From: Azadirachta indica
Lineage: Eukaryota; Streptophyta; Magnoliopsida; Sapindales; Meliaceae
Length of the DNA stretch: 64,000 nt
Reading direction: 5' to 3'
NCBI GenBank assembly: GCA_022749755.1
Contig: CM040450.1
Location: forward strand, 12,918,913-12,982,912
The notes beneath the pieces are model-generated. The model made no database searches. It had not been told where the DNA came from and was given only the letters and a program-made list of their open reading frames with translations. Of the stretch, positions 37,620 to 50,285 are shown one piece after another; position 1 is the stretch's first letter, and every line of letters starts with the position of its first letter. The translations under genes were made by a program, and so were the position numbers.

Positions 37620-40600
37620 TATTGATGTCCATTATGTCTTCTGTTCTGTTCGTAGTTATCAGAAGACAATCTGAACATATTACTGTTTAGTCAAATTAAT
37701 TTGTGCAAATTGCACAGGTCTGATATAGAGAGGTCTCGAGTTCATTGATGGAAGTAAAGTAACGGGTTTACTTTTTGGATTTGATTTGAAGTGGGGTCTT
37801 ATTCGGGCATCTAGTTGCAGTCAAGTCGGGTTAGGAAATTCATTAAAGCAAGAGAAATAGAATCATTTTATCATTGCAGAGTTGGAAATACAACAGTTGC
37901 CGCCGACGAAAATAATATTTAAACTTTTTTATATGTTAAATCGTCATATAGGGTAGGACTAGGCTACACGAAGCGACGTCGTATCTTACCTCATTCAGTA
38001 TTTTTAATTTTTGTTATAATTTAATTTAGGTTTACAACTTACGAATTAATTGTATATGAAAAAACAAAAATATTAAAATACAATATAAATACTGTGAAAA
38101 ATATAAGAAAATTTTTATAACCATAGATCAATTAATATATACTATAAATAGTGTTATGCTAATTACTTCTTATATGCCATTATTTTTACAATAATAAAAA
38201 AAATTAAACTTAATACTTTAATATTGTAATTTTGGTAAGATGCAATAATGAGAAATAATATAATGTTAAATGCTCTTGGTTGAGTTATGACATAATGACT
38301 AATTTATTAAATTTAGTTAGACCTATTGAATATTTTTAGGATTTATAATGTCAACCCTTAATAAGTTTGGTTATTATATGGTTGAGGTATTATACTAATA
38401 ACATAAAATATAATATGTAACATTTGTACACAATATAAAGTCGCAAATTATATATTTTTTAGTAGTTACAATAAATAAAATATACACATATAACACGATA
38501 TTATTAAATATTATGTTACAACTATTATGTTCTACAATTATTGCCAATTATAAATTTCATAACTCTAATAATTATAATATTATAAAATTTAATTAATTAT
38601 CTAATAATTTTTATAAAATTACGTTTTAGATATTATTATAGAGTTTTATTAAAAGTTTAAGTAATGACTAATAATTTTATCTACTTTAAAAATTTATTTG
38701 TATAGTGCAAAAAATTTATTTTAAGTTTTAGAGATATCTATTCTCTTATGACAAAAATCGTGTTAAGTATTCTAGTAAAGATGTGGTGGCTACAAAATGA
38801 TTTTCAATCTAATATATTTGAAGATTTTATTTAACTATTTGTCAATAATAGTATTATAAAAAACAATAACAAGAATCGGACTGAAATTATTGTCTATCAG
38901 TATTTGTTTTTTGTGGAATTATTGATAATATGATTGTTTGTTTGTTGGAAATTTTTTAATTTTATATTTTATTTTTGTAGCTTTTGGGTTGTGGGATTTG
39001 GATAAGGTTTTCGCATACGTGTGGGAGATTATTTTGTGAATATGAAATTGCAAATTACTGATGTCAAGATTCATGCAATTTAGTGTTGGTTTGCTTTGAT
39101 TTTTTTATTAGGTAAAAGATTTTTTAATAATAAAAATCTTTTTAAAATTTTTTAATTGTCACCGAAAAAAATTTTTAGAAAATTAAGAAAAGTTATTTTC
39201 TTTACACTAAAAGAAACTCAAAATTTATACTTTTATTGTAGAACTTCTTTAACTTTTTTTAAAGGCGATATTATATAAAATATTTTTTATTTTATTTTAA
39301 AAAATTTATATTATTTTTTAAAATATAATATTAAATATATATCTATTAAAATAATTATTTTAATTTTTTTAAAAAAATTATTTGTAACAACCAAAAAATT
39401 AATAAATTTTTTTTAAAAATTTTACTTATAAAATTTCTACTAATAAAAAGTTTATTATAAAATATTTTATTTAAAAAGTTAAATCAAACAAACTCTTAAA
39501 TTACAATAAAAAGTTCTTTATTTTTTATGAGTATGACCAAAACAAAAGTTAAAACCCAGAAATCGAACTAAATTATGGATAATAAGATTAGCACTGAATT
39601 TTTTCTTTTTTTTTAAGATAGGTTATGAAATATTATGTGAACATACACTGATATAATTAACATACTTCGCATTAATAATAAATCCAATTCAACATACTTC
39701 ATATACTGTATTATTTATGAATAAATTCATATTAAAAATTATTTGACTGAATAATCTTATATCTATAAAAGTACAATACAAACTTCATATTTTACTTAAT
39801 GTCACGATAATTTTTTAATAAAAGTATTTTATAATATCATATGTTTAGAATTGTCTCTCTCTACTTTCTTTCCATCCAAGAGAGAGAGTAATAAAATTTT
39901 CCCTCTCCCTATTTTTTATTTTATATTTATAAATAAGACAGATTTTTATTTAAATCTAAATTTACGATCAATGGCGAAGCATTTACGGGATTTGAAAAAC
40001 TTGATTTCTCAGGCTCCACTTATTTTTTTAATTTTTTATTACAATATTTATATTTTAAATTTAGTTTTTAAATGTTTATACATTTTTTTTCTTATAATTT
40101 GAAATGTTGTCAATTTACTTTCTAATATATTAATTATTTTAAAATATTATCAAATTAATTTTATTTTTTAAATCATTTTGACTTTCAGTTACTCCATTTT
40201 GACTCTGTCTCTGTCTACAATAATTCATTTCACCCAAATTTTGATGTATAGCGATTATGTTAAATTATGTTTATTTATCGAGTTATAATATAATCTTTTT
40301 AGATTTAAAAATTTTAAGATCCATCTAACATTAAGATTAATAAACTGTTGTAAAAATTTTATTACAACATTAGTAAGAAAAACTAACTCAAATAGAGAAG
40401 AATGAATAATAAAAAATAAAAAAATAACGTAAAATTAAAGGATTATTAATTTATCGATAAAAACATAATTTTTTAATTATTAAATTAATATTTATTTATA
40501 ATCAAATAATTAAATTTAATATATTAATTAATGATACATAAAACACAATCGCCATCATTTAATGCAATAGAGATGAATTTAATGGCTTGTGAATGAAAAC

Positions 40601-43600
40601 AACTCGTTTTATTTATTTATTTTTTTTATGGTATAACATAATAATAATAATTTATTAAAAACCTATAAGAAAACGGAAGCACGTGTGAAAAGGATGGACA
40701 AGATGATGGATAGGTGGAGACCACTGCCACTGTCTCGGTTTGTCCACAAGAGAGCATATTCGGAGGACTAAATATGTGACGCTTTTCCAACAGTTTTATC
40801 ACTTTTTATGGTCTGCGTATGTTCTCTTTTGATTTCCCATACTTTCCCAATCCCCCCTATCTTTTTTTCAAATTTAATACAATTAAATAAATTAAAATTT
40901 AAAAAAAATTGGCATAAATAATAATTATATTATATTTATATCATTATTTAATAATAATTTATATCATTTTTAATTTTCTTAATCTATTTATTTATTTAAA
41001 ATATATTTATAATTCATTTAAAATTATTATTATTTTTATTATATTTATAAGATATTTAAACTAAAAAATGTTTACATTACTTTGCCGAAATTCAATATCT
41101 TAACAAACTTAATATATTAATGTAAGAAAAATATTAAAAAATAAAAATTTAAAAATTAAGAGCTCTAATTTTATTTAATTATATCTGAAAAAATAACAGC
41201 GTCTTAATGAATAATTGTATTTAAATAAATCATGTTCTGATACAAATATGATTTATTTAGATATGATTAATAAATTAATCGTATCTGTATTTAAAATTTT
41301 GATACGATTAATGAACAAACAAAATTCATGTTAATTAAAAATTTTATTATACTCACTAATAATATAATACAAATATGATTTGATTACACGAATTAAATAT
41401 CTTTAGGTTAAGTTGTATAAGAATGTGTTTACAATTTATAATTTTTAAATATAATTTGTAAGTTAAAAATTATAAAAAAATTTTCAAAAAATGAAAATTA
41501 TTGTAATAAAACTTATTTGTACAATTTTGTAGACTGTGAGATCATTTGGGAGTTGGGACCATCCTAAAAGAATTAATGGAATTCATTTGGCTTTGTCATA
41601 GTCATGGAAAATTGTGCAATTAGCTATAAAAAAAAGTCAAGAGACTTGCGTGGAACTTGTCCCTACAAGTGAAATGATTGTAAGAAGTTTCAACTTTTTA
41701 AAGTGTCTATGTACACTATCTCAATCCCTTTGGAAAAATTTCCGTTCTTGTTCCAAAATTATTTATGTTTTAGGTTTTGTTTGCAGTTATTAAATTTCAA
41801 GTTCATTATAAGCAATACAAGTTGTTTGGAAAAATACCATAGTACGAAGTGTATGAGTTTAGGTACAATTTATCTAAGATCAGGAAAAAGAATATGTCTT
41901 AGGTGAACAATACTCATGACTAACAACGTAAACCATTTCATTATTTTTTCAGTTAAAGAAAGATTGAGGAGAAAAAATTGTGCCGTATCGGAGGTCTATA
42001 GAATTTTCGGTATTAGCACAAATAATTTTAATTTTTTATAAACGTTAATTTTTATTTGATAATTGTTGTTTATTACTTAGACTTTCTTTAATGTGTAATC
42101 ATCCTTGCACGATCTCGTTTGATCAACAATAAATAAATAAAAATAATTAAAAGAAAAGTGTAGTGAATGTATGTGGATGTGGGATAAGATTTGATAGTCA
42201 TTTTCATCCATTCTTATCTTTCGAAACAAGACGTGAATGTGTCGCACTTAAGGGCTGTAAAAAGTAACGGATGTGGGTCCATTATGGGCTCAATGGGCCT
42301 TTTTTCTTTTGCGAGCTTCAGCGCATCTGCTTACTCTTCAATCTTGATGTTTGCAATAAGCGAGGGCGAGCCACTGAATTTTATCTTTTTCCTTTTCTGT
42401 TATAAAATATTAAAGTGTTGTACAATCACAGCGGTTCAATCAACTGCTTATATCCCAACAATGATACACGCCACGTGTATCACGATTATGTGATTGATTG
42501 CAGTGTGTACGGGTGACATTGCTCCAACCACTAAATCAACGGAAGTGTATCATAAGTGTGACTTATATGAAAGGGATAAGAACAACTGGAGCCCTAAATT
42601 TTGTATTTTTATAAATAAAAATATAGTTTATCTATTTATATCAAATAAGTTCATAAATTATTTCTAAATAACTAAAATACCCTTTAAGATTAAGTTGTTG
42701 TATACCTTTACGTTGACATGACTAAAATTAATATATCACAAGAATAATTTAGTCATTTTAAAAAATAGAAAAACTCAACTACAAATATTATGTTTCTCAC
42801 ATATTTTTGTGAAGGGATAAAAAAATTAATTTATTATTAACAATTACACAAGCATCAATAATGAAAGTATGATGGTATAGATTGATGAACAATTATTTTA
42901 AATAATATGGATAAAAATTTCAATATAATTTTCTATTAAATGAAATATTTAGAGTGTAAGAAAAAACATAATTTGCAATTTTTTTTAAAAAAAAGTGTCT
43001 TAAAAAAAAAGTATTACTAGATTCAATTTGATAAGAAGAAGATGGTAACAAAAATTGTGTCATAAAAAAATGTGTCGAGTGTATTTTTATTTAAATAATT
43101 TGAAAATTATTCTTTTAATTCTTAATTCGTTAAATAAATCATATTTAAAATAAGTATTAATCTTCTTTCATATCTTATTTTGTAAAATTAACCATATCAT
43201 TGCATAAATCAAAAAATTCAAAAATTCAAAACTCACAAAACTTATTTTCAATATATTATCAAAGTAAAACAAAAATTAAATAAGTAAGTTTTAAATGATT
43301 AATAATAAAATGTACATTTAACAACATTTTAATTGATCCTATACTTTTTTTCTCTTTTCCAAAATTATGTATTATCATTAATAAAATCCACATTTATTTA
43401 CATTTGGAAAATTCTTAAATTCTCTAAATTTATAACTATTATAGTAAATTAGTAACTAGAATAATAACATTTGAATCCCTTATTTTTGATATTTTCTCAA
43501 TTATATTTATTCTTTGTTTGTAATTTGAAAATAATACTCTCAAATCTTTGAATTGGTATTGTTTTACAAATGGAGATATAATAGATTTGCTTGTATCAAA

Positions 43601-44490
43601 TAAGTTATTGACATGTGTTATAAAGACTAAATTATTGCTATAATATTAAAGTTTGATAATCACATTATAGAGTATGTAATTACAATTAAAAATGATTTTT
43701 CAACCATTTTAATGATAGTTATAAATCTATTTGATATAAATCAATAAATATTAATTTTTAATTATAAAACTATAAAAGCTTAAGGACTCAAATGTTATTG
43801 TTCCCGTGTTAACATTAATCCTACTCCTCGTCTCCTTCAGCTACTCCGATAAGTCGACTATTATTTGTTTCTAAGATTACTGCATCATTTTTATATAAGT
43901 TTCAATGTTGTTGAGGTAATTTTTTAATTCCAATAGGGTTCAATAATCTATTTAATACAAATTAACAAAATAAGTTATCATTTAAAAAAATTAAAATTCA
44001 AAGATTTAAAAACTAGTAGTAATTATATTGTTACAACTATTGTACCATTATCAAACCCCTGCTTGCATAATTAATAATTAAATTTTAGCAAAACTGAATT
44101 ATAAAAAAATAAATAAAAGTTGGTGTACAAATTACTTTCCAAAAAACCATCATTTTAATTTTGTTGAAAATTAGGAATAATTAGTTAACAAATAAAAGGG
44201 AGCCCACCTCTATCATTGTCATGACATTCAAGGGGAATAGGTAGTATGGTAATTTTCATTTTACCTTTTTACATGAGATTCTTATTGGACAAGTTTGTTA
44301 ACAAATCAACTAAATATTTTTATTCAAAGTAAAAAAAAAAAAAATTAGTATCTTATTTCATCTATATTTTAAGATGAACTTAAATGAAATAATTATATCA
44401 TATTGTTAAGGGCTACAATGAAAAAACTTAAACTCATAATTTGGTGATTTTCCTACAATTTATTAAAAAAAAGATATGAGTGGATAGTAG
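37620..44490. other. Gene-poor, highly AT-rich intergenic block
   Basis: No gene is supported over ~6.9 kb. Most of the stretch is very AT-rich, dominated by short A/T runs, and has only short chance frames. Small islands of more balanced composition occur near 40680-40830 and 42220-42560. The second contains ATGGGCC (near 42294) and a CCACGTGT G-box (near 42472), but no convincing coding frame follows. These islands may be decayed transposon or promoter fragments; I cannot identify them. Confidence 0.6.
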
Positions 44491-44501
44491 TTGAGTTCAA
44501 T

Positions 44502-45355
44502 ATTGAATAAATTTTCAGTGAACCACGTGAAGGAGATTTTTAGCTATATTGATGAGGTTTTCAAAGTTATTGAAAAGATTTTCAATCGAATAGAGAGATT
44601 TTCAGGTGTGACAATAATTGTTCAGTCTTTAGGAAGTAATTTTCAGTCATGATGAAGAATTGTTTAGTCGTAAGTAAAAAATCTTCAATCATATTGAATA
44701 AATTTTTAGTGGGCCACGTAAAAGAAATTTTCAGCTATGTTGGTGAGGTTTTCAGGGGCATTGAAGAGATTTTCAGTCGTGTAAAGGGATTTTTATCGGT
44801 AAAAATAATTATTCTGTTGTTAGAAAGAAATCTTTAATTATATTGAATAAATTTTTGATAAGCTGCGTTTAAGACATTTTAAGCCTTATTGATGAAGTTT
44901 TCAGCCATATTAAAGAGCTTTTCAGTTGTGTAGAGAGATTTTAGGCATAAAAATAATTATTTAGTCGTTAGGAAAAAATTTACAGCCGTGACGAATAATT
45001 GTTTAGTCGTATGGAAGAAATTTTCAGTTATATTAAATAAATTTTTAATAAACTGTGTCGAAGACATTTTCAGTCATATTGATGAGACTTTTAGCCGTAT
45101 TGAAGAGATTTTCAATTATGCATAGAGATTTTTATGCGGAAAAATAATTTTTCGGTCGTTAAGAAGAAATCTTTAATCGTGATGATGAATTGTTTTGTCG
45201 TACGGAAGAATTTTTCAGTCATATTGAATAAATTTTTAATAGGTCGTGTTGAAGTAATATTGATGAGATTTTCAGCTGTATTGAAGAGATTTTTAGTCGT
45301 ATAAAAAAATTTTTAAGCGTAAGAGTAATTCTTCAGTTGTTAGGAAGAAATCTTA
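44502..45355. repeat. Decayed tandem array, ~190-bp unit, about 4.5 copies
   Basis: The anchor ATTGAATAAATTTT recurs at 44502, 44693, 44842, 45032 (as ATTAAATAAA) and 45223. The spacings are 191, 149, 190 and 191. Each unit is itself built from ~21-bp words such as GAAGAGATTTTCAGTCGT. One unit is short by ~42 bp, that is two such words. The copies are diverged. A 62-codon open frame at 44649-44837 is a by-product of the periodicity. Confidence 0.85.
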
Positions 45356-45925
45356 TTATTTTATTTATCATATAATTTTTATATTTTTACATGGAAGCAA
45401 ATGTGTTCTCTGAGCCTAGGGCACAAGCCATTAAAAATTTGAGACCATTTACGTGTTGAAATAAATAAAATGTCTGAAATTTTATGAACGTTATCAACAA
45501 TGATGGTGATATAGGCAATGCTAAAGTATTTCATGTTATAATTATTCTGAGGTACACTTTTTCCTATGAAACTTTCATTTATTAAATAATATTATGAATT
45601 TATTACAACTCTTTGTCCACCAACTTGTGCTTCATGCTCAAGAACATTGTTATGATACCAACCGAGCATCAAAAGTTGATTTATTAAGAGATAAAATTAG
45701 TTTGTTGTCAAGTAAAGTTAATTCTATGTACACTTTATTGCTGTTAACTCTTAGTCTAGTTTCGTATACTAAACCTCAATGCTTCCCTAAACTTAAACTG
45801 TAAACCCTTAACCCTAGATTGAGAGTTGACAGCAATAAATATACATGGAATAAGGTGTACATGAATTGTACATGGTCTAGTGTATAGAGTCTCGGGTTTT
45901 GAGGTATAAAGTTTAGCATAACTAT
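45356..45925 (+). repeat. ~570-bp repeat, copy 1 (+ orientation)
   Basis: It begins TTTATCATATAATTTTTA and contains a short open frame (45594-45803) with QLVLHAQEHCYDTN and LSSKVNSMYTLLLLTLS. It ends in an imperfect foldback of TGTACACTTTATTGCTGTTAACTC against GAGTTGACAGCAATAAATATACA. Copy 2 follows 573 bp later in the same orientation. The frame looks like an exon of a transposon-type coiled-coil protein, now decayed. Confidence 0.8.
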
Positions 45926-46500
45926 TCATTATTTTGTTTATCATATAATTCCTAGATTTTTACATAGAAACATTGGTGTTCCTTTTGCTTGGGCACCAAA
46001 CTAATAGAGATTTAAAACCCTTTGATTGTTGGAATAAAAAGAACGTTTTAAATTTTATGAAAGTCATCAACAATCGAGATGGTTTGGCAAATACTAAGAT
46101 ATTTCATGTTATTAATATTCTTATGTATATTTTTTCCTATAAAACTTTCATTTATTAAATAATAATATGAATTTATTACAGTTCTCTATCCATCAACTAG
46201 TGCTTCAAGTACAACAACATTATCATGATACCAACTTAGCATCAAAATTTAATTCATTGATAGGTAAAGTTGGGTTGCAAGCAAGTAAAGCTAATTCCAT
46301 GTATATTTTATTACTGTTATCTCTTAGTCTGATTTCGTATGCTAAACCCTAAACCACAAAACCCTAAACTCTAGATCTTAGATCGAAAGTTGAAAGTAAT
46401 AAAGTGCACATGGAATAAAGTGCATATGTAATAAAGTGTACATAGAATGAAAAGTACATAGAAGAAAGTGTATATGGTCTAGGGTTTAGGATCTATGGTT
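45926..46500 (+). repeat. ~570-bp repeat, copy 2 (+ orientation)
   Basis: It is parallel to copy 1 throughout, including the open frame at 46167-46352 (QLVLQVQQHYHDTN, SKANSMYILLLLSLS). It is followed by CCCTAAA words and a run of 15-20-bp variants of AATAAAGTGTACATGGA at about 46396-46475. Confidence 0.8.
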
Positions 46501-46524
46501 TTTGAGTCTAAGATTTAGGGCTAG

Positions 46525-46950
46525 GGTTTATCATATGAAACTAGATCGAGAGCTGACAGCAATAAAGTGTACATGGAATCAACTTAACTTGGCAGCTACC
46601 AACTTTACCCTTAATTAATATTTTGATATTAAGTCGAAATCATGGTAATGTTGTTGAGCTTAAAGCACAAGTTGGTAGACAGAGAGTTGCAATAACTTCA
46701 CAATATTATTTAGTAAATAAAAATTTATAAGAGAAAATATACATTAGAATGCTAATAACATGACATACCTTAGCATTGCCTACACCACCTTGATTGTTGA
46801 TGATTTTCATAAAGTTTGAAACTTATTTTTGTTGCAACGCACAAAAGGTCTTAAATCTCTATTAGTTTGAGATCCAGACCCACGAACACCACTACTCCTA
46901 TGTAAAAAATCTAGAAATGATATGATAAACAAAATAATGAATGATTATGT
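46525..46950 (-). repeat. ~570-bp repeat, copy 3 (inverted)
   Basis: This is the reverse complement of the left part of copies 1 and 2. It runs from GAGAGCTGACAGCAATAAAG near 46547 to AATGATATGATAAACAAAAT near 46930. It is preceded by a TTTAGGG-rich stretch. Confidence 0.8.
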
Positions 46951-47510
46951 TAAACCCTAAACCCTAGAACTTAGGCCATATACACTTTATTCTACATATA
47001 CTTTATTACATATACACTTTATTTCATGTATAGTTTATTCCATTTGCATCTTATTTCATCTACACTAGTACTATTAGCACTCGATCTAGGGTCACGATCT
47101 AAGGCTTTAGGATTAGTATACAAAAATGCACTAAGAGCTGGCAGCAATAAAGTGTACATGGAATCAACTCTACTTGATAGCAAACCAACTTCACTCCTCA
47201 ATGAATCAACTTTTGATGTTAAGTTTGCATCATGGTAACATTGATGAGCTTAAAGCACAGGTTGATGGACAAAGAGTTGTAACAAATTCACAATATTATT
47301 AATAAATGAAAGTTTCCTAAGAAAAAATATACATCAGAATATAATAACATAAACTAATGTGAAATATTCATAAAATCTAAAGCTTTTTTTTTATTTCATC
47401 ACGAAAAAGTCTCAAATCTCTATCAGTTTGGGCTCAAGTCTAGGGAACACCATTACTTCCATGTAAAAAAATGTAGAAATTTATTGAATAAACAAAATAA
47501 AGAATGGATA
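46951..47510 (-). repeat. ~570-bp repeat, copy 4 (inverted), with reverse-strand open frame
   Basis: This is the second inverted copy. On the minus strand it reads LRSEVGLLSSRVDSMYTLLL (47019-47201), matching the frames in copies 1 and 2. Its far end has AATAAACAAAATAAAGAATG near 47485-47500, like the end of copy 3. It opens with CCCTAAACCCTAGA. Confidence 0.8.
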
Positions 47511-47649
47511 ATATACAAAACATAACAGTTGTACTCATATAAAACGTACATAATAAATGGCATATTAACCAAAAAGAACAATATACAATCACTTACAAAT
47601 TTGATCTCTTTAGTCTTAAATTTAGCGATAGCATCAAATAGTTGACCAT

Positions 47650-48070
47650 AAATGAAGGATGTCTAGTTCCTTAATCTTATAGTGCAAACATCTACCAAAG
47701 AATGCAAGTAACGTGGGTTAACATGTGTCACATTACCGCGACAAAATATTGTGCCCAATGCTAACAACATAAAAGCCATCTTGAAAAACGCACCTCCCAG
47801 GTTTGGCATTCTGTCAATCATACTGGAAATGGAAATACCTTTGCCTTTACTACTAAATTCTTCTTGCATCTTTTGAATGACAATTTCTAGACTCTTACAA
47901 ATCTATAGGCATACCTCAATTTCGAATATTCGTAATGTAACTAAAATTTCTTTCTTCAAGAACAAATGTGTGATTATGTACGACTAATTTTGATGTTGTT
48001 AGATTAAACTGTTCAACTAGATAGTGACATAAATCATGTCTAAATTTGCAACATTTTCCCTTAATAATAC
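47650..48070 (-). pseudogene. Decayed transposon-type coding remnant
   Basis: On the minus strand a 68-codon frame (47663-47869) contains ISISSMIDRMPNLGGAFFKM and LALGTIFCRGN, then HVNPRYLHSLVD. Upstream (to ~48070) the same or adjacent frames give HNHTFVLEERNF-like words, but with several stops. The pattern resembles the conserved N-terminal region found beside Ulp1-type proteases in some plant MULE elements. That resemblance is from memory of motif style and is not certain. The neighbouring ~570-bp repeats on the same strand may be further exons or copies of the same element. Confidence 0.45.
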
Positions 48071-48071
48071 C

Positions 48072-48520
48072 CTTAAATAAGGGTAGGCACAGTCCGAGTC
48101 AGTTTGAATTTTTAAAAGACCAGACTAGAATCGAAAATTTCAGGTCTTAAAATTTTAAAATCGAATCGGATCGAATATGAAGAAAAAATCGAACCGTACA
48201 GAACTAATTGCATATTAAAATTGGACCAATTGATTTAATTTTTAAATCGGTTCAATTTTTGGATAAATTTATTATTTTTTTAAAAAATTTTTAGTGTACC
48301 AAATGACGTCATTTTATGAAAACATAGTAAAACAACGTCATATATATGCAAAATTATTAAAAAATAATAAATTTGATCCGATTCGAGTTTTTTGTACCAA
48401 AACCGAAACGAAATTGAAAATTTTAAATTTTTTATTTTAAGAACTGAAACCAGACCAAATCTGTCAATTCTAGTCCGATCCAATTCGATTTGATTTTTTG
48501 CCCACCTCTACCCTTAAATC
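48072..48520. mobile_element. hAT-MITE-like element, copy A
   Basis: It opens AAGGGTAGGCACAGTCC and closes TTTTGCCCACCTCTACCCTTA, so its ends are inverted. The interior is rich in CGGTTC/GAACCG- and TCCGATTCGAG-like words, with an imperfect central ACGTCATTTT...AACGTCAT pair. This matches the widespread plant non-autonomous elements that start TAGGGGTG. No coding potential. Confidence 0.7.
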
Positions 48521-48654
48521 CCATTTCACTTACAGTGACTCATTGATGATCTAAAAATTCAAAAAACAACTCATTCAAAATGTAGAGTTCCACACCGGAT
48601 GGAAACATTATTGTCATTACTACCCACATCAATATCTTCCATATTTATCTTTTT

Positions 48655-49115
48655 AATGGGTAGACATAATTTAATTTGATCCGAGTTTTTCAAAATCGAA
48701 TCAAGTTGAAAAATTTTAGGTTCTTGATTTTTTGAAATGGATTAAACCGAACATCAGAGTAGAACTAAACCAAAACTGTACCAAATGATTGTAAACCCTT
48801 TAGTTTGGTTTGGTTCTTATTGTTTTTTTCGAGTTTAATTTTTTTTCCAATTTCTCTTTCTTCTTTTGTGTTTCATTAAAACGATGTCATTTTAAATTAA
48901 CGATGTCATTTTACATTGATAAAATGACATCATTTTGATATAAAATAATGTTTCGGTTTAGTTACGAGTTTTCCTTATAAAATCAAATGTGGATCAAAAG
49001 GTTTTAGTTTTTTAAAAATGACAATCGAACTAGATCAAATAGCATAACAAAGTAGACTAAACCTGTTAGTTTTGGTCCAGTCCCATTTAGTTTTTCAAGA
49101 TCTAAATTTTTTCTA
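48655..49115. mobile_element. hAT-MITE-like element, copy B (more decayed)
   Basis: It begins AATGGGTAGACATAATTTAA and has the same style of interior (TTTGATCCGAG, AAACGATGTCATTTTAAA, TTTTGGTCCAGTCC), so it is a diverged relative of copy A, about 140 bp away. The right terminus is not clear. Confidence 0.5.
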
Positions 49116-49975
49116 AGCCTAAAATCTCCTATGACACCTCAAATAACTGCAAAATATAAATTTATTTAAAAACTCTTCTAATAACTGCAATATATAAATT
49201 CATTTAAAAATTATTCCAAGCTTATTGATGAATGCTAGTTCTTAAACAATTTTAGGAGAAAAAGTAGATAAGAAACCAATAAATTTCAAATATATATATA
49301 TATATATCATATATCAACAACCTAAATGCCAACTTCAATGTGCATGAAATTGTATTTCATTTAATCATTTTGTCAAATAGATTACGTGAGTCAAGACTCT
49401 TTTTTATTTGCAAGTGTGGAAAGGAAAAAATGCAAAAAATGGGTCAAATGCATGCAATAGAGAATTGCAAAATCAACAAATGACCTTGAAAAAATCTAGA
49501 TGGCAAGGTTGTGGCTACCTAGTGGCTGTGACTATCTGGTGCAAGGTTATGGCTACAAGCAACTACAAAACCAAAGTAAGCTGCAAAATTAATCTACATG
49601 TAATGTAAAATAAGGGTATTTTTTCATGCACCTAGCTTGAGGTTTGTAGAAATCATACATAAATAGAAGGTTTGTAAAAATTCACATAAACCTCTCCTAC
49701 TATAATGATTTCATCTCGTTGACCATTAGTTGACCAATCAAAAATATAAAAAGTCCAAAATGCCCTTATTTTCAAACATGAACACCTAACTGAAGTTTTA
49801 AATTATTTTGCAAAATAAGATTTAAATATCATATGTGAGCATCATATAAATCAAATTTTTGTTATATAATTAAAATTTTGAAAATTTTCATTGATAAAAA
49901 TGACACCAAATGCTAATAAGCAAAATTATCCATGTTTTGCATTTTAAAAGATAAATAAAATATAAAATTAAAATT

Positions 49976-50040
49976 AGGGTTATAGGGATTAAGGTTTAGA
50001 GTTCAAGATTTAGGGATTTACGATTTAGGGTTTAAGATTT
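49976..50040 (+). repeat. Short degenerate telomere-like tract
   Basis: Several TTTAGGG-like words (TTAGGGTTATAGGG, GATTTAGGGATTT, GATTTAGGGTTT) occur over ~65 bases, directly in front of the ~110-bp tandem array. Confidence 0.75.
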
Positions 50041-50285
50041 CTAAAAACTATTTATGCCATAGTTTGTTAGGCTATTAAATTAATTTTCAACTCTTAGTTA
50101 TAACATTAAGCTTATATTTTCCTCACAAACTATGTACGTGTTTTTTTTTTTTTTTGCCAAGAACCATCTACACTATAGTTTATAAGGTAATTATACTCGT
50201 GCTTGATTCATGTACAGCATGTTAGGCTTGTATTTTCCTTATGAACTATACCATAGGTTATTTTGCCAAAGCCATTTGTACTGAA
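50041..50285. repeat. ~110-bp tandem array, left part
   Basis: Two full units and part of a third. Each unit has CATAGTTTGTTAGGCTATTA, a middle part with TTAGGCTTATATTTTCCTC, and a T-run followed by GCCAAAAACCAT. The left part stops where a non-repetitive insertion begins. Confidence 0.85.

Larger units (their letters stand above)
45810..47060. repeat. Degenerate telomere-like (CCCTAAA/TTTAGGG) motifs within the inverted-repeat cluster
   Basis: CCCTAAA, CCCTTAACCCTAG and TTTAGGG-type words occur near 45812, 46338, 46480-46530 and 46953. They flank runs of AATAAAGTGTACATGGA variants. They are short and scattered, so this is not a true interstitial telomeric array. Confidence 0.7.

Noticed and set aside
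39851..40102. 83-codon + strand frame
   Set aside because: It is Phe/Ile/Leu-rich low-complexity translation of AT-rich DNA.
40670..40850. GC-richer island that might mark a gene
   Set aside because: No frame, splice signals or similarity could be seen. It is left as an unclassified fragment.
42191..42493. 100-codon + strand frame with a hydrophobic segment
   Set aside because: It has no family resemblance, no splice context and lies in AT-rich intergenic DNA. Probably chance.
44649..44837. 62-codon frame with repeated EIFS.V words
   Set aside because: The pattern comes from the ~21-bp sub-repeats of the tandem array, not from a protein.
49976..50040. True interstitial telomere array
   Set aside because: There are only a few degenerate TTTAGGG words, far too short and diverged for a chromosome-fusion relic.
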